Assembly: GCF_015160855.1 (NCBI RefSeq)
Contig: NZ_CP063373.1
Location: 7,316,001-7,380,000, forward strand
Reading direction: 5' to 3'
Length of the DNA stretch: 64,000 nucleotides
DNA from: Streptomyces ferrugineus
Lineage (GTDB): Bacteria > Actinomycetota > Actinomycetes > Streptomycetales > Streptomycetaceae
In this document: piece after piece, positions 25,701-32,813 of the stretch
Position numbering within the stretch: position 1 is the first letter of the stretch
Layout of the letters: every line of letters starts with the position of its first letter
Notes under the pieces: model-generated
Told to the model about the DNA's origin: nothing
The model's input: only the letters and a program-made list of their open reading frames with translations
The model's database searches: none
Translations under genes and position numbers: made by a program

Positions 25701-25876
25701 TCGGGCGGTCCGCCTTCGACGTCGGTCTGGACTGGAACGGCGGCACGGCCTACGTGACGACCGCGGACGGGAACGCCCTGGTGCCGGTCGACACGGCGAC
25801 GGGCGCCGTGAAGGAGCCGCTCGGCACCGGCGCCTATCCGCTGGCCGTCGCGCTGACACCGGTACCGGTGGAGTGA
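22772..25876 (+). CDS. Secreted GH84 beta-N-acetylglucosaminidase with C-terminal YVTN-type beta-propeller
   Basis: A 1034-residue exported glycosidase. GTG at 22772 has AGGAG at 22762-22766; GTG at 22787 with AGGAGG is an alternative. A signal peptide (ATAALLLTLGLAAPPAAAA) is followed by an N-terminal GH20b-like domain, then the GH84 barrel: RGVIEGFYGTPWS, the catalytic Asp pair in PLDDIS (D311-D312), VEWTGVGV, VWDNYPVND. The middle carries a stalk and an alpha-galactosidase-type NEW3-like segment. From ~770 there are six or seven repeats with VSPDGRT-type cores (LTPDGRTLWVANYTDGTV, ITPDGGTLYVANIHDDTV), a lactonase/YVTN beta-propeller. GH84 enzymes remove terminal GlcNAc from glycoproteins or hyaluronan-like chains. 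It ends at the stop of the SIS gene. Confidence 0.9.
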   Translation: MPGGLVVPSARDRRPRRPARSATAALLLTLGLAAPPAAAAVPEPGTRAEQVWPTPKSVRQGPGRLTVPDRVVEVVGPGTDPSARRLLDKVLREAGAEHIVTVKAGERPPAARLTVYVGGPGENTATGPALKRLGAKSPAGLPSGGYTLATGRPHGRALVALSGVDTAGTFYAVQTLRQLVTGSRLPVMTVRDWPTAALRGVIEGFYGTPWSHAERLAQLDFYGRTKQNVYVYSPKDDAYLRARWRDPYPPADLTRLRELVDRARANHVRFTYALSPGLSVCYSSDADVKALTAKFDSLYDIGVRSFAIPLDDISYTKWNCPADEREFGTGGGAAGAAQARLLNTVWREFTAGHTGLKPLEMVPTEYSDLADSPYKKALREKLDPSVVVEWTGVGVIAPTITAEQVRQAREVYGHPILVWDNYPVNDYVTSRLLLGPYTGREPGVAEEVTGVTANPMVQGEASRIALFTSAAYLWNPDAYDPRAAFLASVRDLAGPGAAEWLRILAENNYSSLLDPTESPTLTELIAAFRKAYEEDSGLDRAAARLTSYFADMAATPDRLRARLDNPGFLAETSAWLDKLGRYGTAGRTAVELLLADRRGDTDAVATHWARLRAERKELDAVPQQVSPGVMDQFLYTTMLETAPDPGVDAVFSPGSLSLKPGASATVTLDLSDAQTKTVDWRLHVPDGVTATPAEGTVTTPASVTVTLTGVTEGVHSVVVSGEGLLDRALPVQVSDGTGTPRALTADFSGASVTSLDLSSGTSRNIAVGDNPGEVVVGADGRTAYAANQGSDTISVIDVAKGTVTATVPVGKVPAGLALTPDGRTLWVANYTDGTVQPIDTGTLKAGAPVAVGSGPENMAITPDGGTLYVANIHDDTVSPVDLATADAGKPIPVGPRPFNVVAAPDGRTVYVSNSGGSTVTPIDTATNDTEPTLLVTGQAYGLGLSPDGRTLWISPSNGDHVTPVDTVTGAPGARVTVGRSAFDVGLDWNGGTAYVTTADGNALVPVDTATGAVKEPLGTGAYPLAVALTPVPVE

Positions 25877-26641
25877 TCAGCTCGCGGTGCGCCGGATCCG
25901 TCCGGCGTACCGCTTCTCCAGCTCCAGATTGCCCTCGAAGCCGCCCGGCACATTGGCCGAGACGTACACCGGCGGGCGCTCCCCGGCGGCGAGCAGCAGG
26001 GCGGAGGCCTCCGCCACGGCCATCTGGACCAGCAGCACGCCGGTCAGCGTGGACAGCGCGCACACCGCGCCGCCGCCGGGCAGCTCCAGCAGCGCGTCGC
26101 CGCGCGGGGCGGCGTTGTCGAGGACGACGTCCGCGAGGTCGGCGAGCTTGCGGCCGCTCGGGTGCCCGGCGGGGACGGCGCGGGTGTGGGAGAGGGAGGT
26201 GATGGCGAGGACGCGGTGGCCGTGCTCCTTGGCGTGCAGCGCCATCTCCACGATGACGTTGTTGACGCCGGAGTTGGAGATCACGACGAAGAGGTCCTGG
26301 GGGCGCGGGGCGGCCAGGTCGTAGAGCCGGGCGGCGACCCCGGCCCGGCGCTCCAGGAGCGGGTCGTCCAGGACGCTCGGGGGCTCGCCGCCGTACAGGA
26401 CGAGGTCGGCGATGCTCAGCCGGTTGGTCGGCACAAGGCCGCCGGCCCGCCCGGCCAGTTCGAGGACGATGGCCTGGGAGTGGCCGGTGCCGAAGGCCTG
26501 GATCACGCCGTCGGTGCGTACGCAGTCGGCGATGAGTCCGGCGGCCCGGGCCACGTCGTCGCGGGCGGACTCGGTCAGGCGGTCGAGGACGGCCATGCTT
26601 TCGTGCGCGAAGCGCCGGGCGCTCACGGACTCGTCGGACAC
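25877..26641 (-). CDS. SIS-domain sugar isomerase-like protein (UPF0309 type)
   Basis: A 254-residue cytoplasmic protein with one SIS fold: VIQAFGTGHSQAIVLELAGRAGGL near the N-terminus, FVVISNSGVNNVIVEMALHAKEHG in the middle, and VLAITSLSHT. SIS domains bind phosphosugars; the UPF0309 group is uncharacterised and is distantly like phosphoheptose isomerase and MurQ. GTG at 26641 has GGAG seven bases upstream. Two operator-like sites lie just upstream (26659-26687). Divergent from the RpiR gene, whose SIS domain may bind the same sugar phosphate. It ends one base after the GH84 stop codon. Confidence 0.82.
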   Translation of the reverse strand: MSDESVSARRFAHESMAVLDRLTESARDDVARAAGLIADCVRTDGVIQAFGTGHSQAIVLELAGRAGGLVPTNRLSIADLVLYGGEPPSVLDDPLLERRAGVAARLYDLAAPRPQDLFVVISNSGVNNVIVEMALHAKEHGHRVLAITSLSHTRAVPAGHPSGRKLADLADVVLDNAAPRGDALLELPGGGAVCALSTLTGVLLVQMAVAEASALLLAAGERPPVYVSANVPGGFEGNLELEKRYAGRIRRTAS

Positions 26642-26658
26642 GCGTCACTCCCCACTGA

Positions 26659-26687
26659 TGGATGTGAACCAATGATGGATTGAACCA
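26659..26687. promoter_or_regulatory. Pair of TGAACCA operator-like sites before the SIS gene
   Basis: TGGATGTGAACCA (26659-26671) and TGGATTGAACCA (26676-26687) lie 18 bases upstream of the SIS-gene start and also face rpiR. They are imperfect versions of the ATGGTTnnnnnAACCAT palindrome found at other genes of the island. Confidence 0.6.
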
Positions 26688-26819
26688 CCCTGCATGACTT
26701 CATCGGTGAATCAATAAATCACAGACCGAGCGGCACGGGCAACGAGCCGTCCGCAGGCCCGCTCCGACCGGTCCTGGTATTCAAGTCGTGCGATATAGGG
26801 TGGCTGATACCTTCTTTCC

Positions 26820-27701
26820 ATGCCCCCGACGGACGTCACCACACTGATCCGCACCGAGCTGCCCCGGCTGGCCGGCTCCCTGCGGAAGGTCGGCGAGCTG
26901 ATCCTGGAGGATCCGGCCGCCGTCACCCACTGTTCGGCCGCCGAGCTGGGCCGCCGCACCGGCACCTCCCAGGCGACGGTGACCCGCTTCTGCCGCGCCA
27001 TCGGCCTCGACTCCTATCAGCATCTGCTGATCGAGCTGGCCCAGGAGCGCGGCCGCGGCCAGGCCTCCGACTGGGGCACCGCCGAGATCGGCCCGGACAT
27101 CTCCCCCGACGACTCGCTGGAGCGGGTCGTGCAGGTCGTGGGCAACACGGATCTGCGCGCGGTGCAGCAGACCATCGACCGGATCGACCTCGACGCGATC
27201 GAGCGGGCCGCGCAGGCGGCGGCGCGGGCCCGCCGTATCGACGTCTACGGCGTCGGGGGCAGCGGGGCCGTGGCGCAGGAGACCGAGACGCGGCTGTTCC
27301 GCATCGGCTGTGCGGTGCGCGGCTGGACCGAGGTGCACGCGGCCGCCACCTCCGCCGCGCTGCTCACCCCGGCGGACGTGGCCCTCGGCATCTCGCACTC
27401 CGGGGCGACCCGGGAGACCGTGGAGCCGCTGGAGCTGGCCAAGGAGCGCGGGGCCACGACGGTGGCGATCACCTCCGACCCGCGCTCGCCGCTGGCCAGG
27501 GCCGCCGACATCCGGCTGATCTCGACCGCCTCGGAGACCAACTTCCTCACCGGCATCGGCGGCCGGCACTCGGTCCTGGTGCTGGTCGACTGCCTCTACG
27601 TCCGGGTCGCCCAGCTCTCCTACCAGCGCGCGAGCGCCTCGCTGGCGCTGACCGACCACATCATGCCGCAGCACTCGGTGAAATCCCGGCGCGGCCGCTG
27701 A
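26820..27701 (+). CDS. RpiR/MurR-family transcriptional regulator
   Basis: A 293-residue regulator: N-terminal HTH_6 domain (LAGSLRKVGELILEDPAAVTHCSAAELGRRTGTSQATVTRFCRAIG, ~15-75) and C-terminal SIS domain (IDVYGVGGSGAVAQETETRLFRIG, LGISHSGATRETVEPLELAKERGATTVAITSDPRSPLA, ~130-265). RpiR proteins sense phosphosugars such as GlcNAc-6-P or MurNAc-6-P. The similar sites before the SIS, mannosidase, importer and kinase genes make it the natural candidate controller of the island; that link is inference. ATG start; divergent from the SIS gene. Confidence 0.93.
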   Translation: MPPTDVTTLIRTELPRLAGSLRKVGELILEDPAAVTHCSAAELGRRTGTSQATVTRFCRAIGLDSYQHLLIELAQERGRGQASDWGTAEIGPDISPDDSLERVVQVVGNTDLRAVQQTIDRIDLDAIERAAQAAARARRIDVYGVGGSGAVAQETETRLFRIGCAVRGWTEVHAAATSAALLTPADVALGISHSGATRETVEPLELAKERGATTVAITSDPRSPLARAADIRLISTASETNFLTGIGGRHSVLVLVDCLYVRVAQLSYQRASASLALTDHIMPQHSVKSRRGR

Positions 27702-27716
27702 GCCTTCCGGTCTGCA

Positions 27717-27760
27717 TGGATGAACCACCGAGAAATGACACGCATGGTTGTTTGAACCAT
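27717..27760. promoter_or_regulatory. Operator sites before the GH38 gene
   Basis: ATGGTT-GTTTG-AACCAT at 27744-27760 is a perfect 6+6 inverted repeat, the best copy of the island motif. A partial copy TGGATGAACCA lies at 27717-27727. Both are between rpiR and the mannosidase start at 27813. Confidence 0.65.
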
Positions 27761-27812
27761 CCGCCGCTGCCAGGATGGGCTCCCCGAGCACTCGTAGTCT
27801 CGTAGGAGCCCC

Positions 27813-30800
27813 ATGCGCGTCATCTCTGTCGAGTCGACCGAGCTCTTCGCCGGCACCGCGCACGCCCCACAGCAGGTGCTGGCCGTCGAGATCCGCCATG
27901 CCCCCGGCCGGGCCGTCCATCTCACGGCGGAGGGGCCGGGTGTCCGCGGCAGCGCCGAGGCGATGACGGGGGACGACGGCGCCGTACGCGCCGAGATACC
28001 GGTGACGGCCGACCACGCGCCGGGCGACCGTACGCAGGTCAGGGTCATGGTGCAGGACGCCGACGATCCGGCTCTCACCGCGGAGCACGCCGCCGAGTTC
28101 ACCGCCGCCGAACCCGGCTGGACCATGTTCATGGTCAGTCACTTCCACTACGACCCGGTCTGGTGGAACACCCAGGGCGCCTACACCGAGACCTGGGACG
28201 TCGCCGACGACCCCGCCACCACCGGCCTCGCGGCCCGCACCTTCGACTCGCGCGGCCAGTCCGGCATGAGCCTCGTCCGCGCCCACTGCGATCTGGCCCG
28301 GCGCGACCCGGCGTACACCTTCGTGCTCGCCGAGGTCGACTACCTCAAGCCCTACTGGGACGCCTTCCCGGAGGAGCGCGCCTTCCTGCGCCAGCTCATC
28401 CGCACCGGCCGCGTCGAGATCATGGGCGGCACCTACAACGAGCCGAACACCAACCTCACCGGCGCCGAGGCGACCGTACGCAACGCCCTGTACGGCGACG
28501 GCTTCCAGCGCGGCATCATCGGGGCGTCGCCTCAGACGGCCTGGCAGCTCGACGCGTTCGGGCACGATCCGCAGTTCCCCGGGCTGATGGCGGACGCGGG
28601 GGTCAGCTCCAGCTCATGGGCGCGCGGGCCCTTCCACCAGTGGGGGCCGACGCTCTCGGTGTTCGGCGAGGAGCCCCGCGACCCGAAGCGGATGCAGTTC
28701 CCGGCGGAGTTCGACTGGATCGCCCCGTCCGGGCGCGGGCTGCTGACCGCGTACATGGTCAACCACTACGGCGCCGGCTGGGCGATCGACAACGCGGCCA
28801 CGCTCCCCGAGGCGGAGGCCGCCGCGTTCAAGCTGTTCCGGGGGCTGAAGCAGGTCGCGCTCACCCGCAACGTGCTGCTCCCGGTCGGCGGTGACTACGC
28901 GCCGCCGTGCCGCTGGGTGATGGACATCCACCGGGACTGGAACGCCCGTTACGTCTGGCCGCGCTTCATCAGCGGCACCCCGAAGGACTTCTTCGCCGCC
29001 GTCCGCGCGGAGTTGGCCGCGGAGGGCCGAAAGGCGTCACCGCAGACCCGCGACATGAACCCCATCTACACCGGCAAGGACGTCTCCTACATCGACACCA
29101 AGCAGGCCCAGCGGCACGGCGAGACGCTGCTCGCCGACGCGGAGGCCTGGGCGACGCTCGCCTCGCTGGTGGCCGGGCACCCGTATCCGGACGCGGCGCT
29201 CGACAAGGCGTGGCGGCAGCTCGTCTACGGCGCCCATCACGACGCCATCACCGGCTCGGAGTCCGACCAGGTCTACATCGATCTGCTCACCGGCTGGCGG
29301 GAACTGCACGACCTGGCCGAGACGGTCCACGCCGACGCGACCGACGCCATCGCCCGAAGGGTCGCCCAACTGCCGGGCGCCACCCCGGACTTGGTGGTCT
29401 TCAACGCGGCGACCTGGGAGCGGCGCGACGTGCTGTCACTCGACGACCCGGGCCTCGTCCCGCTCGACGACACCGGCCTGCCCCTGCCCGCCGTACGGGA
29501 GGACGGCCGACTCCACGTCGTCGTACCGGAGGTGCCCGGCATGGGCCTCAAGGCACTCCCGCTCGCCGAGGGGACCGTCCCGGCGTGGACGCCCGGCGAG
29601 GGCGTCACCATCCGCAACGAGTTCTACGAAGTGACGGTCGACCCCGCACGCGGCGGCGCCGTCAGCGGTCTGCGCGCCCTGGCCGAGGGCGGCCGGGAAC
29701 TGCTGCGCCCCGGCGACATCGGCAACGAACTCGTCGTCCAGGAGGAGTATCCGAGGCACCCGCGCTTCGGCGAGGGCCCCTGGCACCTCACGCCGACCGG
29801 CACCACGACCGCCCGCAGCCGGGACGTCACGGCGGACATCGATGTCGAGCACTCGCCCGCCGGATCCCGGATCACCGTCCGCGCCGACCTCGGTCTCTTC
29901 CGCTGCACCCAGCGCCTCACGCTCTGGAAGGGCGTCGACCGCCTCGACCTCACCACCACCCTCGACGGCTACGACGGCGCCGACCGGCTCATCCGGGTCC
30001 GCTGGCCCTCCGACGTGCGCGGCGGGCTGCCGGTGCACGAGGTCGCCGACGCGGTGATCGGGCGCGGGTTCGGGTTCGTGGAGGTGGACAGCGAGCGGTT
30101 CCCGTGGACGCTGGACAACCCGGCCAACACCTGGTTCGGGCTCGGCTCCACTGCCCGGGTCGAGGTGACCGACGGCTCCGGCCGTCCGCTCGGCGAACGG
30201 TCCATCGGAGTCGCCGAGTTGGTGTACGCCTCCTGGGACGACGCCGGTGAGCTGGGCGCCGCGCTCGCGGCGGCCCTGGTGCGCGTCGGCGTGACGGCCA
30301 CCTCGACGATCGCCGGGGGCCCGCGCTACGGCGACCTGGAGGTCGACTCCAACCTGCCCGACATCCGCATCGCGGTCGGCGCGCCCGAGCGCAACACACT
30401 GGTCGCCGAAGCCCTCGGCTGGGACCCGGCGGCCGGGCGGGAGCTGCGCCGGCAGCTCGCCGAGCAGGGGGTGGCGGCCGTCTGGGTGGCGCCGCGCGCC
30501 TCGCTGCGCGAGGAGTGGGTGCCCGGCGCCGACCTGCGCGACCTGGAGCGGCTGCCGCTGCTCGTGGTGGCGGGCGCCCGGCCCGAGGACGACGCCAAGG
30601 CCGTGGACGCGCTGATCGCCGACCTGGACGACGCGGTCGTACGGGCCACGGCGGCGGGCGGCGGAGAGGCGCTGCCGCCCGGGGACGCCTGGGACGGGCG
30701 CAGCTTCGCGGTGCTCAACCGGGGCACGCCCGGGTGCGTGGTGACGTCGTCGGGCGACCTGTACATGTCCCTGATGCGCTCCTGCACCGGCTGGCCCTCC

Positions 30801-32054
30801 GGCATCTGGGTCGACCCGCCCCGGCGCACGACGCCCGACGGCTCCGCCTTCCAACTCCAGCGCTGGTCCCACACGTTCGAGTACGCGGTGGTCGCGGGCG
30901 CGGGCGACTGGCGGGAGCTGCGGCTGCCGCAGGCCGGGCACGCCTTCAACCATCCGCTGACGGCCCGGCTGAGGCGGACGGCCGCCGAGGACGCCGTACT
31001 GCCCAGGAAGGCCGTGCTGTTGGGGCTCGAGCCGGCCGGGGAGGTGCTGCTCGACGCGCTCAAGCCGGCCGGGTCGCCGCTGGCGCGGGGCAGCGTGGCG
31101 CCGGCCGATCCCGGGCGTGGGGTCGTGGTACGGATGCACGAGGTGAACGGGCGGCCGGTGCGGGCGCGGGTGAGCGGGCCTCGGGAGTGGACGGAGGGTG
31201 CGCGGGCGGACGTGCTGGAGCGGCGGGGAGAGCCGCTGACGGCCGACGGCCAGGGGGCGCTCGCGGCCGACCTGACCGGGTTCGAGGTGGCCACGCTGCT
31301 CGCCACCGCCGACGCGGGAACCGCGCCCGGCCCCGGAGTCGCCGCCCACGAGCCCGCCCAGCCCGTCCCGACCCGCTACTGGCTCCACAACTCCGGCCCC
31401 GCCCCACGCGGCAACATGCCGGTCACGGTGTACGTCTCGCCGACCACGCTCACCGCCTCCGACGGCCCCGTCACGGCGACGGTCCGGGTCGCCTCGGAGC
31501 TGACCGACGCGCCGGTGTCGGGCACGGTGACGCTGCACGTCCCGCCCGGCTGGTCCGTCACCCCGGCCGAACTGCCGTACGCCCTGGCGCCCGGCGGGTT
31601 CACGGTCGCCGAGGTCACGGTGGCCCCACCGCCCGACCCCGGGCCCGGGCGGCACTGGCTCGCGGCCCGGCTGTCGTACGGCGGGCAGACGTACGAGGAC
31701 GTCGTGGCGCTGGACGTGGCGGACGGGCACCGGGGCCCGACTCTGGTGACGGAGCTGGGGGTCGAGCGGGTCAGTGTTCGCCGGGGTGAACGGGTCCAAG
31801 TCCCCGTGACCCTGCGCAACCGGACCCGGGGGCCGATCAGCGGCACCCTGTGGGCGGTGTCGTCGTGGGGGACGTGGGCGGGTGTGACGCCGGGCTGCCA
31901 GGGCTTCACCGTGGCCGGCGGGGAGCGGGCCGAGTACGTGATCGAGGTGGACGGCGGGGCGGTGGCTCCGGGGTCGTACTGGTTGATGGCGAAGGCCGGT
32001 TGGCACGGCTGCGTGGCGTACACGGCGGCGGTCGAGCTGGTGGTGACGCGATGA
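27813..32054 (+). CDS. GH38 alpha-mannosidase, very large, with NEW3-type C-terminal domains
   Basis: A 1413-residue alpha-mannosidase; most bacterial members are 850-1050 residues. After ~100 residues of beta-sandwich the zinc site begins: HFHYDPVWW gives H112 and D114, the nucleophile/ligand D247 is in LDAFGHDP, and HHDAITGSE (475-483) is the classic GH38 motif. Mid and C-terminal sandwich domains follow (RNEFYEVTVDPARGGAVSGL; FNHPLTARLRR). From ~1190 there are extra NEW3-like domains (TVYVSPTTLTASDGPVTATVRV; VSVRRGERVQVPVTLRNRTRGP). No signal peptide is present, so it is probably cytoplasmic and acts on imported mannosides. ATG at 27813; stop overlaps the next start (ATGA). Confidence 0.93.
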   Translation: MRVISVESTELFAGTAHAPQQVLAVEIRHAPGRAVHLTAEGPGVRGSAEAMTGDDGAVRAEIPVTADHAPGDRTQVRVMVQDADDPALTAEHAAEFTAAEPGWTMFMVSHFHYDPVWWNTQGAYTETWDVADDPATTGLAARTFDSRGQSGMSLVRAHCDLARRDPAYTFVLAEVDYLKPYWDAFPEERAFLRQLIRTGRVEIMGGTYNEPNTNLTGAEATVRNALYGDGFQRGIIGASPQTAWQLDAFGHDPQFPGLMADAGVSSSSWARGPFHQWGPTLSVFGEEPRDPKRMQFPAEFDWIAPSGRGLLTAYMVNHYGAGWAIDNAATLPEAEAAAFKLFRGLKQVALTRNVLLPVGGDYAPPCRWVMDIHRDWNARYVWPRFISGTPKDFFAAVRAELAAEGRKASPQTRDMNPIYTGKDVSYIDTKQAQRHGETLLADAEAWATLASLVAGHPYPDAALDKAWRQLVYGAHHDAITGSESDQVYIDLLTGWRELHDLAETVHADATDAIARRVAQLPGATPDLVVFNAATWERRDVLSLDDPGLVPLDDTGLPLPAVREDGRLHVVVPEVPGMGLKALPLAEGTVPAWTPGEGVTIRNEFYEVTVDPARGGAVSGLRALAEGGRELLRPGDIGNELVVQEEYPRHPRFGEGPWHLTPTGTTTARSRDVTADIDVEHSPAGSRITVRADLGLFRCTQRLTLWKGVDRLDLTTTLDGYDGADRLIRVRWPSDVRGGLPVHEVADAVIGRGFGFVEVDSERFPWTLDNPANTWFGLGSTARVEVTDGSGRPLGERSIGVAELVYASWDDAGELGAALAAALVRVGVTATSTIAGGPRYGDLEVDSNLPDIRIAVGAPERNTLVAEALGWDPAAGRELRRQLAEQGVAAVWVAPRASLREEWVPGADLRDLERLPLLVVAGARPEDDAKAVDALIADLDDAVVRATAAGGGEALPPGDAWDGRSFAVLNRGTPGCVVTSSGDLYMSLMRSCTGWPSGIWVDPPRRTTPDGSAFQLQRWSHTFEYAVVAGAGDWRELRLPQAGHAFNHPLTARLRRTAAEDAVLPRKAVLLGLEPAGEVLLDALKPAGSPLARGSVAPADPGRGVVVRMHEVNGRPVRARVSGPREWTEGARADVLERRGEPLTADGQGALAADLTGFEVATLLATADAGTAPGPGVAAHEPAQPVPTRYWLHNSGPAPRGNMPVTVYVSPTTLTASDGPVTATVRVASELTDAPVSGTVTLHVPPGWSVTPAELPYALAPGGFTVAEVTVAPPPDPGPGRHWLAARLSYGGQTYEDVVALDVADGHRGPTLVTELGVERVSVRRGERVQVPVTLRNRTRGPISGTLWAVSSWGTWAGVTPGCQGFTVAGGERAEYVIEVDGGAVAPGSYWLMAKAGWHGCVAYTAAVELVVTR

Positions 32055-32692
32055 CGGGGGACTATGCGGCTCGCGTGCACGGTGAGGAAGTCCCCAAGGA
32101 ACGCGTGGACGCCTTCTTGAGAGGCGGTTCGGCAACGTCCCCCAGGGGCGCGGGGAACTGCGCGACCAGCCACAACAGACCCGCAGCCGAACGACAACGA
32201 CGCCGATGGGCAACCCAGGTAGTCCTGATAGACGAACTGGCCCGCCGCACCTGCGCGAAGCGCGGCCTGCCACCCCCACCGGAGATGCAGCCGCCCGCCA
32301 CCGTGCCGGAGGCGGACGTCGCCGACCTCGGCAGCATCATCGCCACGGCCCTCGCCCACTCCCCCGCCGCCCGCGCACTCCTCGCCGCGCTGGAGACCGA
32401 GCAGCGCATCCCCGAGGAAGCCGTACGCGACTACTACGACCGCAACCGCGACCGCTACCTCACCCCGGACGCGCTCAGGCGCGGCGTCGATCCCTACGCC
32501 CCGGCAGCCGTGCCGACGGACTTCCTGCCGTACGGACACACCCGCGACGGCATCGAACGCGAACTGCGCCAGGCGGCCGGCCGCGTCGCGTTCTTCGGCT
32601 GGCTGGACCACGCGCGGACCGGTGTGGAGTACGCCCCGGGACACGAGCACCCGGGCGACCCGTCCCACCAGGACCACGAGCACCGGCACTGA
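32051..32692 (+). CDS. SurA-N/parvulin-associated-like protein interrupted by a repeat-derived segment
   Basis: A 213-residue protein whose ATG overlaps the mannosidase stop. MTGDYAARVHGEEVPKERVDAFL resembles the N-terminal chaperone part of SurA-type proteins, and later VLIDELARRTCAKRGL, IPEEAVRDYYDRNRDRYLTP and YGHTRDGIERELRQAAGR fit the same family; no PPIase catalytic domain is seen. Residues ~28-50 (about 32131-32198) derive from a repeat common in Streptomyces intergenic DNA and have a different composition. His-rich C-terminus. The job in the glycan island is unknown; the repeat may have disabled it. Confidence 0.6.
   Translation: MTGDYAARVHGEEVPKERVDAFLRGGSATSPRGAGNCATSHNRPAAERQRRRWATQVVLIDELARRTCAKRGLPPPPEMQPPATVPEADVADLGSIIATALAHSPAARALLAALETEQRIPEEAVRDYYDRNRDRYLTPDALRRGVDPYAPAAVPTDFLPYGHTRDGIERELRQAAGRVAFFGWLDHARTGVEYAPGHEHPGDPSHQDHEHRH
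32131..32198. repeat. Streptomyces dispersed repeat lying in-frame inside a CDS
   Basis: The core CAGGGGCGCGGGGAACTGCG (starting about 32143) followed by CGACCAGCCACAAC matches, from memory, a very common dispersed element of Streptomyces intergenic regions. Here it sits in a gene without breaking the frame. Its edges are approximate. Confidence 0.6.
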
Positions 32693-32771
32693 ACGGAACG
32701 CAAAAGCAACACGGCAACCCATTGACCTCCGATGAATTCTGGTCCACCTTTTCATCAATCGGAGCCAAACT

Positions 32772-32786
32772 TGGTTAATTGAACCA
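32772..32786. promoter_or_regulatory. Operator TGGTT-AATTG-AACCA before the sugar-binding protein gene
   Basis: A perfect 5+5 inverted repeat, same motif and centre length as the mannosidase operator, 28 bases before the ATG at 32814. A TTGACC sequence at 32722-32727 could be a -35 box; no clear -10 was found. Confidence 0.65.
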
Positions 32787-32800
32787 GCCCTGGCTGGTTC
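32781..32800. promoter_or_regulatory. Second inverted repeat overlapping the operator, next to the ribosome site
   Basis: GAACCAGCC (32781-32789) pairs with GGCTGGTTC (32792-32800) across a two-base centre. The left arm shares AACCA with the operator at 32772-32786; the right arm ends one base before AGGAGG (32802-32807). It may be a second operator copy in mirror image, or an RNA hairpin near the ribosome site. Confidence 0.45.
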
Positions 32801-32813
32801 CAGGAGGGCACCC

